From the NCBI RefSeq assembly GCF_900130005.1, contig NZ_FQXP01000006.1, positions 4,669 through 68,668 on the forward strand: a stretch of DNA of 64,000 nucleotides, written 5' to 3'. The stretch is from Clostridium collagenovorans DSM 3089 (GTDB lineage: Bacteria; Bacillota; Clostridia; Clostridiales; Clostridiaceae). The notes under the pieces were generated by a model. The model was not told the DNA's origin and did not search any database. It was given only the letters and a program-made list of their open reading frames with translations. Positions 36,007-45,078 of this stretch are shown one piece after another; within the stretch, counting starts at the first letter, position 1, and every line of letters begins with the position of its first letter. Position numbers and translations under genes: made by a program.

Positions 36007-37176
36007 ATGAAAAAGTTTATAGTGGTTTTATGCTCTATTTGCATGATCTTAAGTATTAACTGTAATGTTTTTGGAGAAGAAAGCTTAGAAAAAGAAAAGA
36101 TACAAAGGCTTTTGAATGAATATTTCACAGAAAAATATGAGGCGCTAACTAAACTAGAGACTGTGGATTATTCTAAATACTATCATGAAGATTTAGGAGA
36201 AGAATCTAGAAAATTAAATGAAAATATTACGGATTTAGTTACGGAATACAGAAAAGATGCTAAGGAGAAAACAGCTTTAGAAAGCTATAGTTTTGAAATT
36301 ATTATTGACAATATAGAAAAAGATGAAAATGAATATGATGTTAAAATAAGTGAAAAGTTTAAGTATAAATATAAAATAGCTAAGGAAGAAACAGAAGGAA
36401 TAACAGAACATGAATTTAAACTTATTAAAGAAGAAAGTGGAAATTTCAAGATAAAGGAACATGACAATAAGGATAGATTTATAGAAAATATAAAATCAAA
36501 ACTTCAAAATAGTAAGGATTACAGAGAAACAGAGGAAGAAGTTAAACAAAGTATTCTTGATGAAGCTAGAGAAAAAAGAGAAAAACTAAAAAAGGAAATG
36601 AAGGATGTAAAGGAAGAGGAGAAAAAAACAAGCTCAACTGAAGATGATAGAAGTGACTTTGTACCTTATAATAGGGCAGAGGCTATAAAATATGCTAAGA
36701 CATGGGCTATGAGTAGAAATAAAAGATTTAATAACTTTGAAGGTACAGGTGGAGATTGTACTAACTTTACTTCTCAATGTATAAATGCAGGTGGTATTAT
36801 CATGGATTTAGAGAATCCTCATATATGGAAGTATTTTTCCTCAGATTGGAATGATTCTGCATCAAGAAATGGAAGGTCTGCTTCTTGGACTTCAGTAATG
36901 AATTTCAGAAATTATGTAATAAAAAATACTGAAGGAATTGGATTGAGAGCTAATCTTACAGCGGATTTATCAGGATTAGATAAGGGAGACATAGTACAAA
37001 TAGAAAATGAACATGGAGTAGTTATAGTTGATGTTATTTATGATGATGAGAAGGTACCTATGGATTTTTTAATAGCCTGTCATAGTAGTGACAGGTTAAA
37101 TGAAAGTTTAATTTTAGAATGGCCTAATTATGCCTTTGATAAGGTTGGAATAAAAATCAAGGGTTCTTATAGATAA
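36007..37176 (+). CDS. secreted protein with C-terminal amidase (Amidase_6) domain
   Basis: A 389-residue secreted protein. The signal peptide runs to about residue 23 (KFIVVLCSICMILSINCNVFG). A ~200-residue helical, charged domain follows. The C-terminal ~170 residues form an amidase-like (Amidase_6) domain: YNRAEAIKYAKTWAMSRN, GTGGDCTNFTSQCINAGG with probable nucleophile Cys251, and GDIVQIENEHGVVIVDV. The family is a papain-like fold of uncertain substrate, probably cell-wall peptides. A GGATAAAGGAGTTG site precedes the ATG. It lies just behind the two-component operon and may be a target of it (inference). Confidence 0.8.
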   Translation: MKKFIVVLCSICMILSINCNVFGEESLEKEKIQRLLNEYFTEKYEALTKLETVDYSKYYHEDLGEESRKLNENITDLVTEYRKDAKEKTALESYSFEIIIDNIEKDENEYDVKISEKFKYKYKIAKEETEGITEHEFKLIKEESGNFKIKEHDNKDRFIENIKSKLQNSKDYRETEEEVKQSILDEAREKREKLKKEMKDVKEEEKKTSSTEDDRSDFVPYNRAEAIKYAKTWAMSRNKRFNNFEGTGGDCTNFTSQCINAGGIIMDLENPHIWKYFSSDWNDSASRNGRSASWTSVMNFRNYVIKNTEGIGLRANLTADLSGLDKGDIVQIENEHGVVIVDVIYDDEKVPMDFLIACHSSDRLNESLILEWPNYAFDKVGIKIKGSYR

Positions 37177-37198
37177 TTGATTTCTAAAGCACATAAGC

Positions 37199-37250
37199 AA
37201 AGCTACTACAGAATAGGAACTTGTCCTAAAAATATTGTAGTAGCTTTTAA
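37199..37250. terminator. bidirectional terminator
   Basis: AAAGCTACTACA pairs with TGTAGTAGCTTT around a 25-nt loop, between the convergent amidase and HTH-TPR genes. Confidence 0.75.
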
Positions 37251-37257
37251 CATGATA

Positions 37258-38559
37258 TCAAGTTAAAAAGTATATAATGGATTTTAAATTATCCATATCG
37301 TCTATTGTTAAATAGTACTTTATAAGTTTAAGAACTAAATCATTATGCTTAGGTAGTATTTCTAAGGAAATAAGTTCTAAGACCATATTCTTAGAAAAGT
37401 TTAATTTTTCAATATTAGTATCATGTATATACAAATCTATTAAAGCTTCAACAGCTTTATATAATACGGAGGAAGCTTTTTCTTGTTTACTTACATCAAT
37501 GGTTTTAAGCAAGTATTCCTCATAAGAAGCCGTATCTTCTAAGATTTTAAATCCATAGCTAACTTGAAGTAATGACCAGGGGTTGTACTTAGTTGATACA
37601 TAAGTTAATAATTTAATAGTGTAATTCATATATAATTTTATATTTTTAACGTCATTAAGTGAGTTATAAACATTTAAAAGATTAGAATATGATAGTAGTA
37701 ATAAATCCATATCCTCTGAATCTTTCTTATTTATTTTAGAAATTACATCCTTATAAATAACTATAGCTTCAGTATAATATTTTTTTTGAACTAAACAATT
37801 GGCTTTTAACATTTTAAGTTTAATTAAATTTTTAATATCAAGGTCTAATGAGTTTTCCTCAATATAATTTAGTTCCTTCAAGGCCTTATCAGCTACATTT
37901 AAATTTCTATAGACAAGAGCTGAATTAAAAATTATATTGTATTTTTCCTTAGGGGACAACACATCTTCGTATATAAGTGCCAAATCGTTAAACTCTAATG
38001 CTTCTGATATTTTACCTAAATCTATACAACAATTTGATAATTTTACTAGTAAGTTGGAGACCACTGCCTTATTATCTCCTCTAGAACTATTCTCGAAAGC
38101 TCTTATGTAGAAAGTATAGCTTTTTTCAAATTGTCTCTTAGAATGAAAAATATCACCTAAAATCTCATATATTATTAGTTTCTTTTCATATAAGTTCGAA
38201 TTAACTAAAAAAACTTGAATTTCACGAACTAACTTATCTAAGGCATCACTTTCTATGTCATTATTGCACTTTAGGTAGTTAATATATTCATTAGCTTTTT
38301 TTTCTTCCTGTTCATCAATATCTTCTAATAAATATGATGTAGTTAAATGAAAATTAATATTGTTATCCTTACAAAGTTGATTAATATTTTTAGTAATAAT
38401 TTCAGCTACTTTAGGAGTAAGGGATGCCTTACCATTTTCTATGGCACTGATTAAGTTTCTAGTAACTTCGGTACCAACAATATCACTTTGATTTAATTTA
38501 AAATCTTTCCTAATTTGTTTGATTTTTTCGCCTGGTGATAACATAGCTTTCATTGTCAT
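37258..38559 (-). CDS. HTH (Xre-type) regulator with TPR-like sensor domain
   Basis: A 433-residue regulator. An N-terminal Cro/CI-type helix-turn-helix (GEKIKQIRKDFKLNQSDIVG and ISAIENGKASLTP) is followed by repeated ~34-residue helical pairs typical of tetratricopeptide repeats (such as ALEFNDLALIYEDVLSP and ALKELNYIEENSL). The layout matches RNPP or Rgg-like regulators, which bind a peptide, though no short peptide gene is visible beside it. GAGGTG lies about 15 bp before the first ATG, which is a long spacing, so a start one or two codons later is possible. Confidence 0.8.
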   Translation of the reverse strand: MTMKAMLSPGEKIKQIRKDFKLNQSDIVGTEVTRNLISAIENGKASLTPKVAEIITKNINQLCKDNNINFHLTTSYLLEDIDEQEEKKANEYINYLKCNNDIESDALDKLVREIQVFLVNSNLYEKKLIIYEILGDIFHSKRQFEKSYTFYIRAFENSSRGDNKAVVSNLLVKLSNCCIDLGKISEALEFNDLALIYEDVLSPKEKYNIIFNSALVYRNLNVADKALKELNYIEENSLDLDIKNLIKLKMLKANCLVQKKYYTEAIVIYKDVISKINKKDSEDMDLLLLSYSNLLNVYNSLNDVKNIKLYMNYTIKLLTYVSTKYNPWSLLQVSYGFKILEDTASYEEYLLKTIDVSKQEKASSVLYKAVEALIDLYIHDTNIEKLNFSKNMVLELISLEILPKHNDLVLKLIKYYLTIDDMDNLKSIIYFLT

Positions 38560-38704
38560 GGATATTAATTAACACCTCACTTTGTTATTTAGTTCTTTAA
38601 CAAATTATAACATAATATGAGACATTTTATCGAGTAAAATTATTAAAATATTAAGAAAATTAGAAAGATTTAATATTGAACTTTAATATATTATAAAAAG
38701 TTAT

Positions 38705-38746
38705 AAAAAAATATTAGCAAAATAAACTCTGCTAATATTTTTTGCT
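38705..38746 (-). terminator. terminator of pepP
   Basis: AAAAAATATTAGCA pairs with TGCTAATATTTTTT. On the minus strand a T-run follows, about 190 bp after the pepP stop. Confidence 0.75.
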
Positions 38747-38936
38747 TTTAAATTATCTGCCTTTAAAATAGTAAAACTTAAGTTAACATTTAAACCTTAA
38801 TATCTAAGGATAATATTAACTTAAGTCTACTTAATTCAATATAATCAACTTATAATTAATTATGATTTTATAGATATTTAGAATAGTAATATAAGTACAT
38901 ATAATATACTAAATATCAAAATACTATGGTAATTAA

Positions 38937-40037
38937 TTAAACAATAACTATATCTCTTGTGAATTTATTTAAGATTTCAGGGTTGCCATTTTTGTCGATA
39001 ACAACGATATCTTCAATTCTTAATCCAAATTCACCTGGAATATAAATACCTGGTTCAATACTGAAAGCCATACCTGGTTCTAAAATTTGAGTGTTTCCTT
39101 CTTTAATGTATGGTGCTTCGTGAACACTGTAACCAATACCATGACCAGTTCTGTTTAAGAAGTGCTCTCCGTGACCAGACTCTTTAATTATATCTCTAGC
39201 TACTTTATCAACGCTTTCACAAGTAACACCAGCTTTAGCGTAGTTTTCAGCTTCCCAGTGAGATTTTTTAACTATTTCATAAACTTCTTTTTCTTTATCA
39301 GTGATTCCACCTACAAAGAAAGTTCTTGAAGTATCTGAACAGTAGTTTTTATATCTACATCCTAAATCTAGGATTATAATATCCTTTTCTTCAATAACTC
39401 TGCAATCATCGCTATAGTGAGGTTTAGATGAGTTAGGTCCAGAAGCTATAATTGGCTCGAAAGAAACTCCTTCAGCACCCATTTCAGCGAATTTGCTTTT
39501 TATTCTATCTTTTATATCTTTTTCAGTTAAACCTGGTTTAATGAAGTGACGTAAATCTTCCATAATATCATCAGCCATTTTAGCTGCTATTCTCATTTTT
39601 TCTATATCTTCTTCAGATTTACAAACTCTAAATTCTTCTAAAAGACTGTGAGCGTTAAAGAATTTACCGTCGAATTCTTCAGCTACATCAAGCATGTTGA
39701 TAGCTCTTACAGCACAGTTAACCCCGATATTTTTTCCAGATAAACCAAAGTCTTTTAAACCTTGAGTTACAGCTCCAACGAAGCCAGCTCCATCACTCCA
39801 GATGTAGTATTTAGTATCTTCGCCTAAGCAATGAAGAATTTCTTCATAGTTAAGTTCTGGAGTAACGTAGAAGTATCTTCCATCTTGTAATAAGAATAAA
39901 GCTTGGAATCTTTCATCTGCAGCAGGTGAAAAATCAATTAAATATTGTAAATCTTGAGATGGTGCAATAATAACTGCATCTAAGTTATTCTTTTTCATTA
40001 AAGCATATAGGTTTTCTATATAGTTAGCCTTTAACAT
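38937..40037 (-). CDS. pepP: Xaa-Pro aminopeptidase, M24 family
   Basis: A 366-residue pita-bread metallopeptidase that releases N-terminal residues before proline. The N-terminal creatinase-like domain runs to about 135. The M24 metal ligands are visible as Asp in ILDLGCRYKNYCSDTSR (two Asp), His in GHGIGYSVHEAP, Glu in AFSIEPGIYIP and Glu in LRIEDIVVI. Length is normal. GGGGGATATAAAAA precedes the ATG. It is monocistronic with its own terminator. Clostridia often carry several such enzymes; the peptide importer downstream is compatible with a peptide-using lifestyle. Confidence 0.93.
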   Translation of the reverse strand: MLKANYIENLYALMKKNNLDAVIIAPSQDLQYLIDFSPAADERFQALFLLQDGRYFYVTPELNYEEILHCLGEDTKYYIWSDGAGFVGAVTQGLKDFGLSGKNIGVNCAVRAINMLDVAEEFDGKFFNAHSLLEEFRVCKSEEDIEKMRIAAKMADDIMEDLRHFIKPGLTEKDIKDRIKSKFAEMGAEGVSFEPIIASGPNSSKPHYSDDCRVIEEKDIIILDLGCRYKNYCSDTSRTFFVGGITDKEKEVYEIVKKSHWEAENYAKAGVTCESVDKVARDIIKESGHGEHFLNRTGHGIGYSVHEAPYIKEGNTQILEPGMAFSIEPGIYIPGEFGLRIEDIVVIDKNGNPEILNKFTRDIVIV

Positions 40038-40280
40038 TTTTTATATCCCCCTTGTAAATAAGTAGTAACTTCTATATAAATAGTGTTATACTTTTTAGAT
40101 GTTTAATTCACTGTCATATACATTTTTAAATATATGAACCTAAAGAAATTGTAGTACAAAAGTTTAGAAAAATCTATAGATTTCAAAATAATAAATAATC
40201 TAAAGCACAATAAAATATAATTTGATTTGTGATATAATAAATATATTTAGAAAAATAAAGGGAAATGGGGAGGTAAAGAA

Positions 40281-40883
40281 ATGGAACAAATTAATGAATT
40301 AATCAAGGACGGATATGTTAAGTTATTAGGAGAAAGTCTACAAGAAGCTTGCAATAATTGGTTAGAAGCATGGAAAATTTTAAAGGAAAAAGCTATAGCT
40401 GATGAGGTAAAGGATATAGAATACTTTGATGAAAATTTCAAGGGTTATGAAAAGTTATCAGCATGGTGTCAAGATTTAGAAATGGAGCTTGAAAATGCAG
40501 CGGTAGAAAATTCAGAGTTCTGGAATAAAAGAATAAACTATTGCAAAGAGTTTATGGAAACTTTACCTGAAACTGATGAATTTACTATTATGAATATGAA
40601 ATTAGCAATTGGGGAATCTCTTTTTGAATCAGGAAAAGTTGAAGAAGCAGATAAGATATTTATGGATGCATCTAAGGAATATGAAGACTCTGTATGGCCA
40701 AACTTAAAATGGGCAGATTGCTACTGGTTATCTAATATAATAGCAACTAAAAGAGAACTTTTAGATTTAGATAAGGCAGAAAAACTTTATAAAGAAGCCT
40801 TAGGAAGAGATGAACAAGATCAATTTATAATAGAAGGCAGATTAGAGGAATTACAAGAAACAAAAGAAGAATTAAATCAATAA
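40281..40883 (+). CDS. TPR-like helical protein, function unknown
   Basis: A 200-residue, acidic, almost wholly helical protein with tetratricopeptide-like pairs, notably AIGESLFESGKVEEADKIFM and DKAEKLYKEALGRDEQDQF. The N-terminal part (LQEACNNWLEAWKILKE) resembles segments found with SEC-C-type proteins, but no SEC-C zinc motif is present. AAATGGGGAGG precedes the ATG. It starts divergently from pepP. I cannot name a function; protein-protein interaction is the likely role. Copy E of the dispersed repeat begins 2 bp after its stop. Confidence 0.65.
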   Translation: MEQINELIKDGYVKLLGESLQEACNNWLEAWKILKEKAIADEVKDIEYFDENFKGYEKLSAWCQDLEMELENAAVENSEFWNKRINYCKEFMETLPETDEFTIMNMKLAIGESLFESGKVEEADKIFMDASKEYEDSVWPNLKWADCYWLSNIIATKRELLDLDKAEKLYKEALGRDEQDQFIIEGRLEELQETKEELNQ

Positions 40884-40884
40884 G

Positions 40885-40992
40885 ATATATAAGTTTTGAT
40901 TAATATTCTATGTTTCTAATAATAGGTACATTTATTTTATAATGAATGAAACCTCTAAAACAATGAAGATTCTTTATTAAAATATATATTTA
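40885..40992 (+). repeat. dispersed ~100-bp element, copy E
   Basis: It begins 2 bp after a stop codon with ATATAAGTTTTGATTAATATT, interrupted here only by its own substitutions. The core is CATTTATTTTATAATGAATG, and it ends with CTTTATTAAAATATATATT. Confidence 0.65.
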
Positions 40993-41175
40993 AAGATAGA
41001 ATTAAGTGAGAGAAAGGTTTTTATTTAGACTATGAATTATTCAAAGTCTAAGTAGAAGCCTTTTTTATATTATAAAAATTTAAATTACATAAATGAATTC
41101 ATAAAGACTAATACTATAAATGTTAAATAAATTGGAATTTTCAATTAAAATAATTTGAATAAAGGAGGAATTATG

Positions 41176-42462
41176 ATGAAATTTTTAAAAAGAGCTCTAA
41201 CTTTAATCTTAGCAATTGCTATGGCTACAATGATTTTTGCAGGCTGTGGAACAGATAAAAGCGAAGGATCTAAATCAGAAGGAACTAAAGAAAAGTTAGT
41301 TGTATGGTTACCACCAATAGGGGATAACGATGCCGAGGTTTGGAAACCTATAATGGATAGATTTGCATCAGAAAATAATTGTGATGTTCAGTTAGAAATA
41401 ATACCTTGGGATAACTACGCAGAAAAATATGCAACAGCTATAAGTGCAGGTAAAGGTCCAGATGTAGGTTATATGTATGCTGAGATGTTCCCTCAATTTA
41501 TAGAAATGAAAGCAATTGAGGATTTAGGTTCATACTTAAAACCAGAGGATTATGAAAACTATACTTATATCAATGACGGCAAAATGATGGGTGGACTTTA
41601 TGGATTACCTATAGAGGCAGCTAACCCAGCAGTTTTATATTACAACAAAGATATATTAGCTAAATTAGGTGAAGAAGCTCCTAAAACATGGGAGGACTTC
41701 AGAAGAATTGCTAAAAAAGCTACTCAAGATACAAATGGTGATGGAAAGATAGATCAATGGGGCTTTGCTCAAGGTTGGGGAAGTAAAGTATTTGGTGACT
41801 TAAACTGGAACTGGTATGGCTTCTTATGGCAAGCTGGAGGAGAATTATTCAGCGAGGATTTAAAGAGTGTCAAATTTAATGATGAGCATGGTCAAAAGGC
41901 AGCTCAATTTTTACATGACTTAAATTTAGTTGATAAGGTAGTACCAGAAGATTCACTATCTAAGAAAAATATAGAAATGATAGAGTCAACTTTTGGACCA
42001 GGTAAAGCAGCCTTTGCTATACACTTATCTTCAACAGCAGCAAATATGTTTGATAAATCTTTCCCAGATTTAAATTATGGATTTGTAACAGCTTTAAAGG
42101 ATGAAGATCAAAAGACCTTTGCATCTGTTGATCAATTAACATTAATGGCTGGTGCTAAAAATAAAGATTTAGCATTTAAATTAATGCAGTTTATGTTAAA
42201 TAAAGAATCAATGACTGAATTCCATAAATCTAATCCAAGAGCTCCTATAACTAAGGATGAGCCATATCAAGGAGATCCTCAGTTTGAAGAAATGGTAGCT
42301 AAGGATAAAGATGTTTATAGACCATTAGTTGTTGCTCCACATGGGGTTGAAATCTATGAATACTTATGGAAACAACTTCAAAGAATGATTCAAAAGGAAG
42401 CAACACCAAAAGAAGCTTTAGATGAAGCTGCTAGATATGCAAACGAACTTTTACAAAAATAA
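41176..42462 (+). CDS. sugar-type ABC transporter substrate-binding lipoprotein (module 1)
   Basis: A ~428-residue family 1 solute-binding lipoprotein with signal LTLILAIAMATMIFAGC (lipidated Cys near residue 24). The binding fold includes KLVVWLPP, the acidic tract DTNGDGKIDQWG (an EF-hand-like loop), and YNKDILAKLGEEAPKTWEDF, a segment typical of carbohydrate binders. It is highly similar to the protein at 45079. The start at 41176 sits 7 bp after AAAGGAGG; ATG 41173 is also possible. A 320-bp gap with repeat copy F and a hairpin separates it from its permeases. The sugar is unknown. Confidence 0.9.
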   Translation: MKFLKRALTLILAIAMATMIFAGCGTDKSEGSKSEGTKEKLVVWLPPIGDNDAEVWKPIMDRFASENNCDVQLEIIPWDNYAEKYATAISAGKGPDVGYMYAEMFPQFIEMKAIEDLGSYLKPEDYENYTYINDGKMMGGLYGLPIEAANPAVLYYNKDILAKLGEEAPKTWEDFRRIAKKATQDTNGDGKIDQWGFAQGWGSKVFGDLNWNWYGFLWQAGGELFSEDLKSVKFNDEHGQKAAQFLHDLNLVDKVVPEDSLSKKNIEMIESTFGPGKAAFAIHLSSTAANMFDKSFPDLNYGFVTALKDEDQKTFASVDQLTLMAGAKNKDLAFKLMQFMLNKESMTEFHKSNPRAPITKDEPYQGDPQFEEMVAKDKDVYRPLVVAPHGVEIYEYLWKQLQRMIQKEATPKEALDEAARYANELLQK

Positions 42463-42467
42463 AAGTT

Positions 42468-42552
42468 AGTATATAATTTCTAATTAATAGTTATTCTATA
42501 AAAAGCCTTATATTTTAATGAAATGAAGGCTGATTATTAGAATATGTGTAAT
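42468..42552 (+). repeat. dispersed ~100-bp element, copy F
   Basis: It starts 6 bp after the binding-protein stop: TATAATTTCTAATTAATAG, core TAGTTATTCTATAA, end GATTATTAGAATATGTG. It lies in the gap between the binding protein and its first permease. Confidence 0.6.
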
Positions 42553-42782
42553 AAAAAGCTTTATAAAGCAGAAAGCTTAAAGCAATAATAAATATAAAAT
42601 TAGTATAAGTAATTTCATATTTTAAATTTATGATATACAGATAAAACAACCTTTTTATTGCCATATATTAAGAGGTCCTTTTATAAAAATAATTGTAGCT
42701 TTTTATAATCATAAGTATGTATTAAAAGTTCAATTTAATATAAAGGGGCTTCTTTTAAATTGAATAAAAATAGGAGTGTAAT
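42553..42782. other. rest of the binding-protein/permease gap, with hairpin
   Basis: TTCAATTTAA (42729-42738) pairs with TTAAATTGAA (42755-42764) just ahead of the permease start. The tail is A-rich, so it is a stem without terminator character. It may stabilise the upstream mRNA end. Confidence 0.45.
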
Positions 42783-43652
42783 ATGGTAGGTTTTAAAAAT
42801 TATAATAATAAGTTTAAGGCATACTTATATGTGTTACCTTTAGGAATTCTACTTATTAGCTTTTATGTAGTTCCTATTATAATGTCTATGTACTTTAGTT
42901 TTACAAAATACAATATTATGGCACCAGCATCCTTCATTGGTTTAAAAAATTACGAAATGATTTTAAAGGATAAAACTTTAAAGACAGCTATATGGAATAC
43001 ATTGAAGTTTGCTATTTTTGTTGTACCCATTCAAACAATTTTATCCTTAGTAATAGCTAACTGGGTAACAAGTTGGAAGGAAAATAAGGCTGCTAAATTC
43101 GTAAAGGCAGTAATCTTTATTCCTGTAATATCCTCAATGGTTTTAATAGGAATAGTGTGGAGAATATTACTTAATGGCGAAACCTCATTAATCAATCAAA
43201 TTATAGGCTTAGTAGGTATTCCAGCACAGAACTTCCTAGGTAATAAAAACTTAGCATTACCAACATTGATGGCAATCTACATATGGAAGAATACAGGATA
43301 CTTTGTAGTAATTTATATATCTGCTCTTATGGACATACCTAAAACTTACTATGAAGCTTCACAGGTAGATGGAGCAAGTAGACTTGAACAATTTAAAAAA
43401 ATAACTCTTCCTATATTAAAGCCAACCACTGTTATGGTTGTTTTTTTAGGAATTATATGGTCTCTACAGGTATTTGACCTTGTATATACCTTAACAGGTG
43501 GAGGACCAGGAATGGCAACAATGACAGTAGTTATGCACGCATACAATTTAAATTTTAAACAATTTAATTCAGGATATGCCATGGCAGTTGCTAATGTATT
43601 ATTTTTTATAATTGCCTTATTATCAATAATTCAAAAGAAGTTAATAAAGTAA
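42783..43652 (+). CDS. sugar ABC transporter permease, MalF/UgpA type (module 1)
   Basis: A 289-residue permease with six predicted helices and the EAA-type loop YYEASQVDGASRLEQFKKITLPILKPT that docks on the ATPase. It is closely similar in sequence and length to the protein at 46436-47320. It forms a heterodimeric channel with the MalG-type permease 56 bp downstream. The start ATG has TAGGAGTG upstream. No ATPase is in this module; the one at 49379 is the likely partner. Confidence 0.9.
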   Translation: MVGFKNYNNKFKAYLYVLPLGILLISFYVVPIIMSMYFSFTKYNIMAPASFIGLKNYEMILKDKTLKTAIWNTLKFAIFVVPIQTILSLVIANWVTSWKENKAAKFVKAVIFIPVISSMVLIGIVWRILLNGETSLINQIIGLVGIPAQNFLGNKNLALPTLMAIYIWKNTGYFVVIYISALMDIPKTYYEASQVDGASRLEQFKKITLPILKPTTVMVVFLGIIWSLQVFDLVYTLTGGGPGMATMTVVMHAYNLNFKQFNSGYAMAVANVLFFIIALLSIIQKKLIK

Positions 43653-43708
43653 ATATGCAATTTTAAGCCTTAATAAATACATATAAATTTATTAAATAGG
43701 AGGAAGAA

Positions 43709-44518
43709 ATGAAGAGTTTTTTCAGATTTATTGGAAGCATAATCTTATTAATTATTGGACTAATAGCAATTATACCCTTTATTTATATGATAATGACCTC
43801 TCTTCAACATATATATACTAGTGTTGATTTTAAGGTTTCTTTTACTGGAATGACCTTAGACAATTATAAATTTATCTTTGAAAGCAGAAATTTTTCAAGG
43901 TATTTTTTAAATAGTAGCTTTATTACAATTTCGGGTGTAATATTAAATGTTGTATTTAGTAGTTTGGCTGCTTATTCCTTTGCAAAAATGAAGTTTAATG
44001 GAAATAATAAAATATTTTTCTTTATGATAATGACTTTAATTATACCAACACAGGTTACCATGATACCGCTCTACATTATAATGAAGCAGTTAAACTGGAT
44101 TAATAGTTTCTTTGCTTTGATTTTACCAATACCAACTGCTCTAGGGGTTTTTATAATGAGGCAAGCAATCATAAATATACCTAATGAGCTTTTGGAATCA
44201 GCTAAAATAGATGGATATTCTGATTTTCATATATTCACTAAAATAGTAATACCACTTATAAAACCAGCAATAATAACAGTATCAATTTTTACATTTATAG
44301 GTGCGTGGAATGAATTTTTGTGGCCATTAATAGTATCTGTAGATGATAAAACTAGAACACTAACAGTGGGGTTATCCACTTTGCAAACTCAGTATACACC
44401 TAATTATGGAGTAATGATGGCAGCGGCAACCCTAACATTTTTACCACCATTTATATTTTATTTAATTCTACAAAAACGATTTGTAGAAGGTGTTGCGGCT
44501 ACAGGATTAAAGGGATAA
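43709..44518 (+). CDS. sugar ABC transporter permease, MalG/UgpE type (module 1)
   Basis: A 269-residue permease with six helices and the loop ESAKIDGYSDFHIFTKIVIPLIKPA (EAA motif), the partner of the preceding permease. TAGGAGGAAG precedes the ATG. It is the last gene of the first module; 560 bp of noncoding DNA with a hairpin follow before the second binding protein. Its paralogue is at 47338-48153. Confidence 0.9.
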   Translation: MKSFFRFIGSIILLIIGLIAIIPFIYMIMTSLQHIYTSVDFKVSFTGMTLDNYKFIFESRNFSRYFLNSSFITISGVILNVVFSSLAAYSFAKMKFNGNNKIFFFMIMTLIIPTQVTMIPLYIIMKQLNWINSFFALILPIPTALGVFIMRQAIINIPNELLESAKIDGYSDFHIFTKIVIPLIKPAIITVSIFTFIGAWNEFLWPLIVSVDDKTRTLTVGLSTLQTQYTPNYGVMMAAATLTFLPPFIFYLILQKRFVEGVAATGLKG

Positions 44519-45078
44519 GGATAAATATAGTGCTAGAAACTTATTATTTATTAGTGTATGTATTCATAGTAGGTATACTAAAGGATAAAGCAGCAATTGT
44601 ATTTAAATATAATTTTTAGTAAATAGTTTGGAGACTAAATATGATGAAAAATAATTAGAAAATAAAATAAGGGATTTAACAGTTTAAATTATATAAAAGA
44701 AAACTAGGTGCTTAATGATTGAAATTATATAAAATGTATATAGCGTTATGAAAATCTATTAAATTTTATAATAGTATATTAATAAAATAAAAAATACTTA
44801 CAAGTGAACATTATAGAAAATATAAATTTTAGTATTTAAAAGCATAATGAAAATTAATGGGAATAAAGATTTTTATGGAATAAAAGCTATATATGGATAA
44901 AAATATAATATAAAATAGAGAAATAATAGAAATTCCCTATAGATAACTAACAATCTATAGGGAAAACCTATTAGAAAAAATACTGATTATTTGCTAATAT
45001 TTAATTGACTTAATAAATAATGTCGAAAGATGTTTAACGTCATACGAAATATAATTACTAGAATAAGGGGAAAAAAAT
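44519..45078. other. noncoding gap between importer modules, with hairpin
   Basis: AT-rich. A perfect stem TTCCCTATAGAT...ATCTATAGGGAA (44933-44964) has only a weak T tail and may be an inefficient terminator between modules. AGGGGAAA precedes the next gene. Confidence 0.5.
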
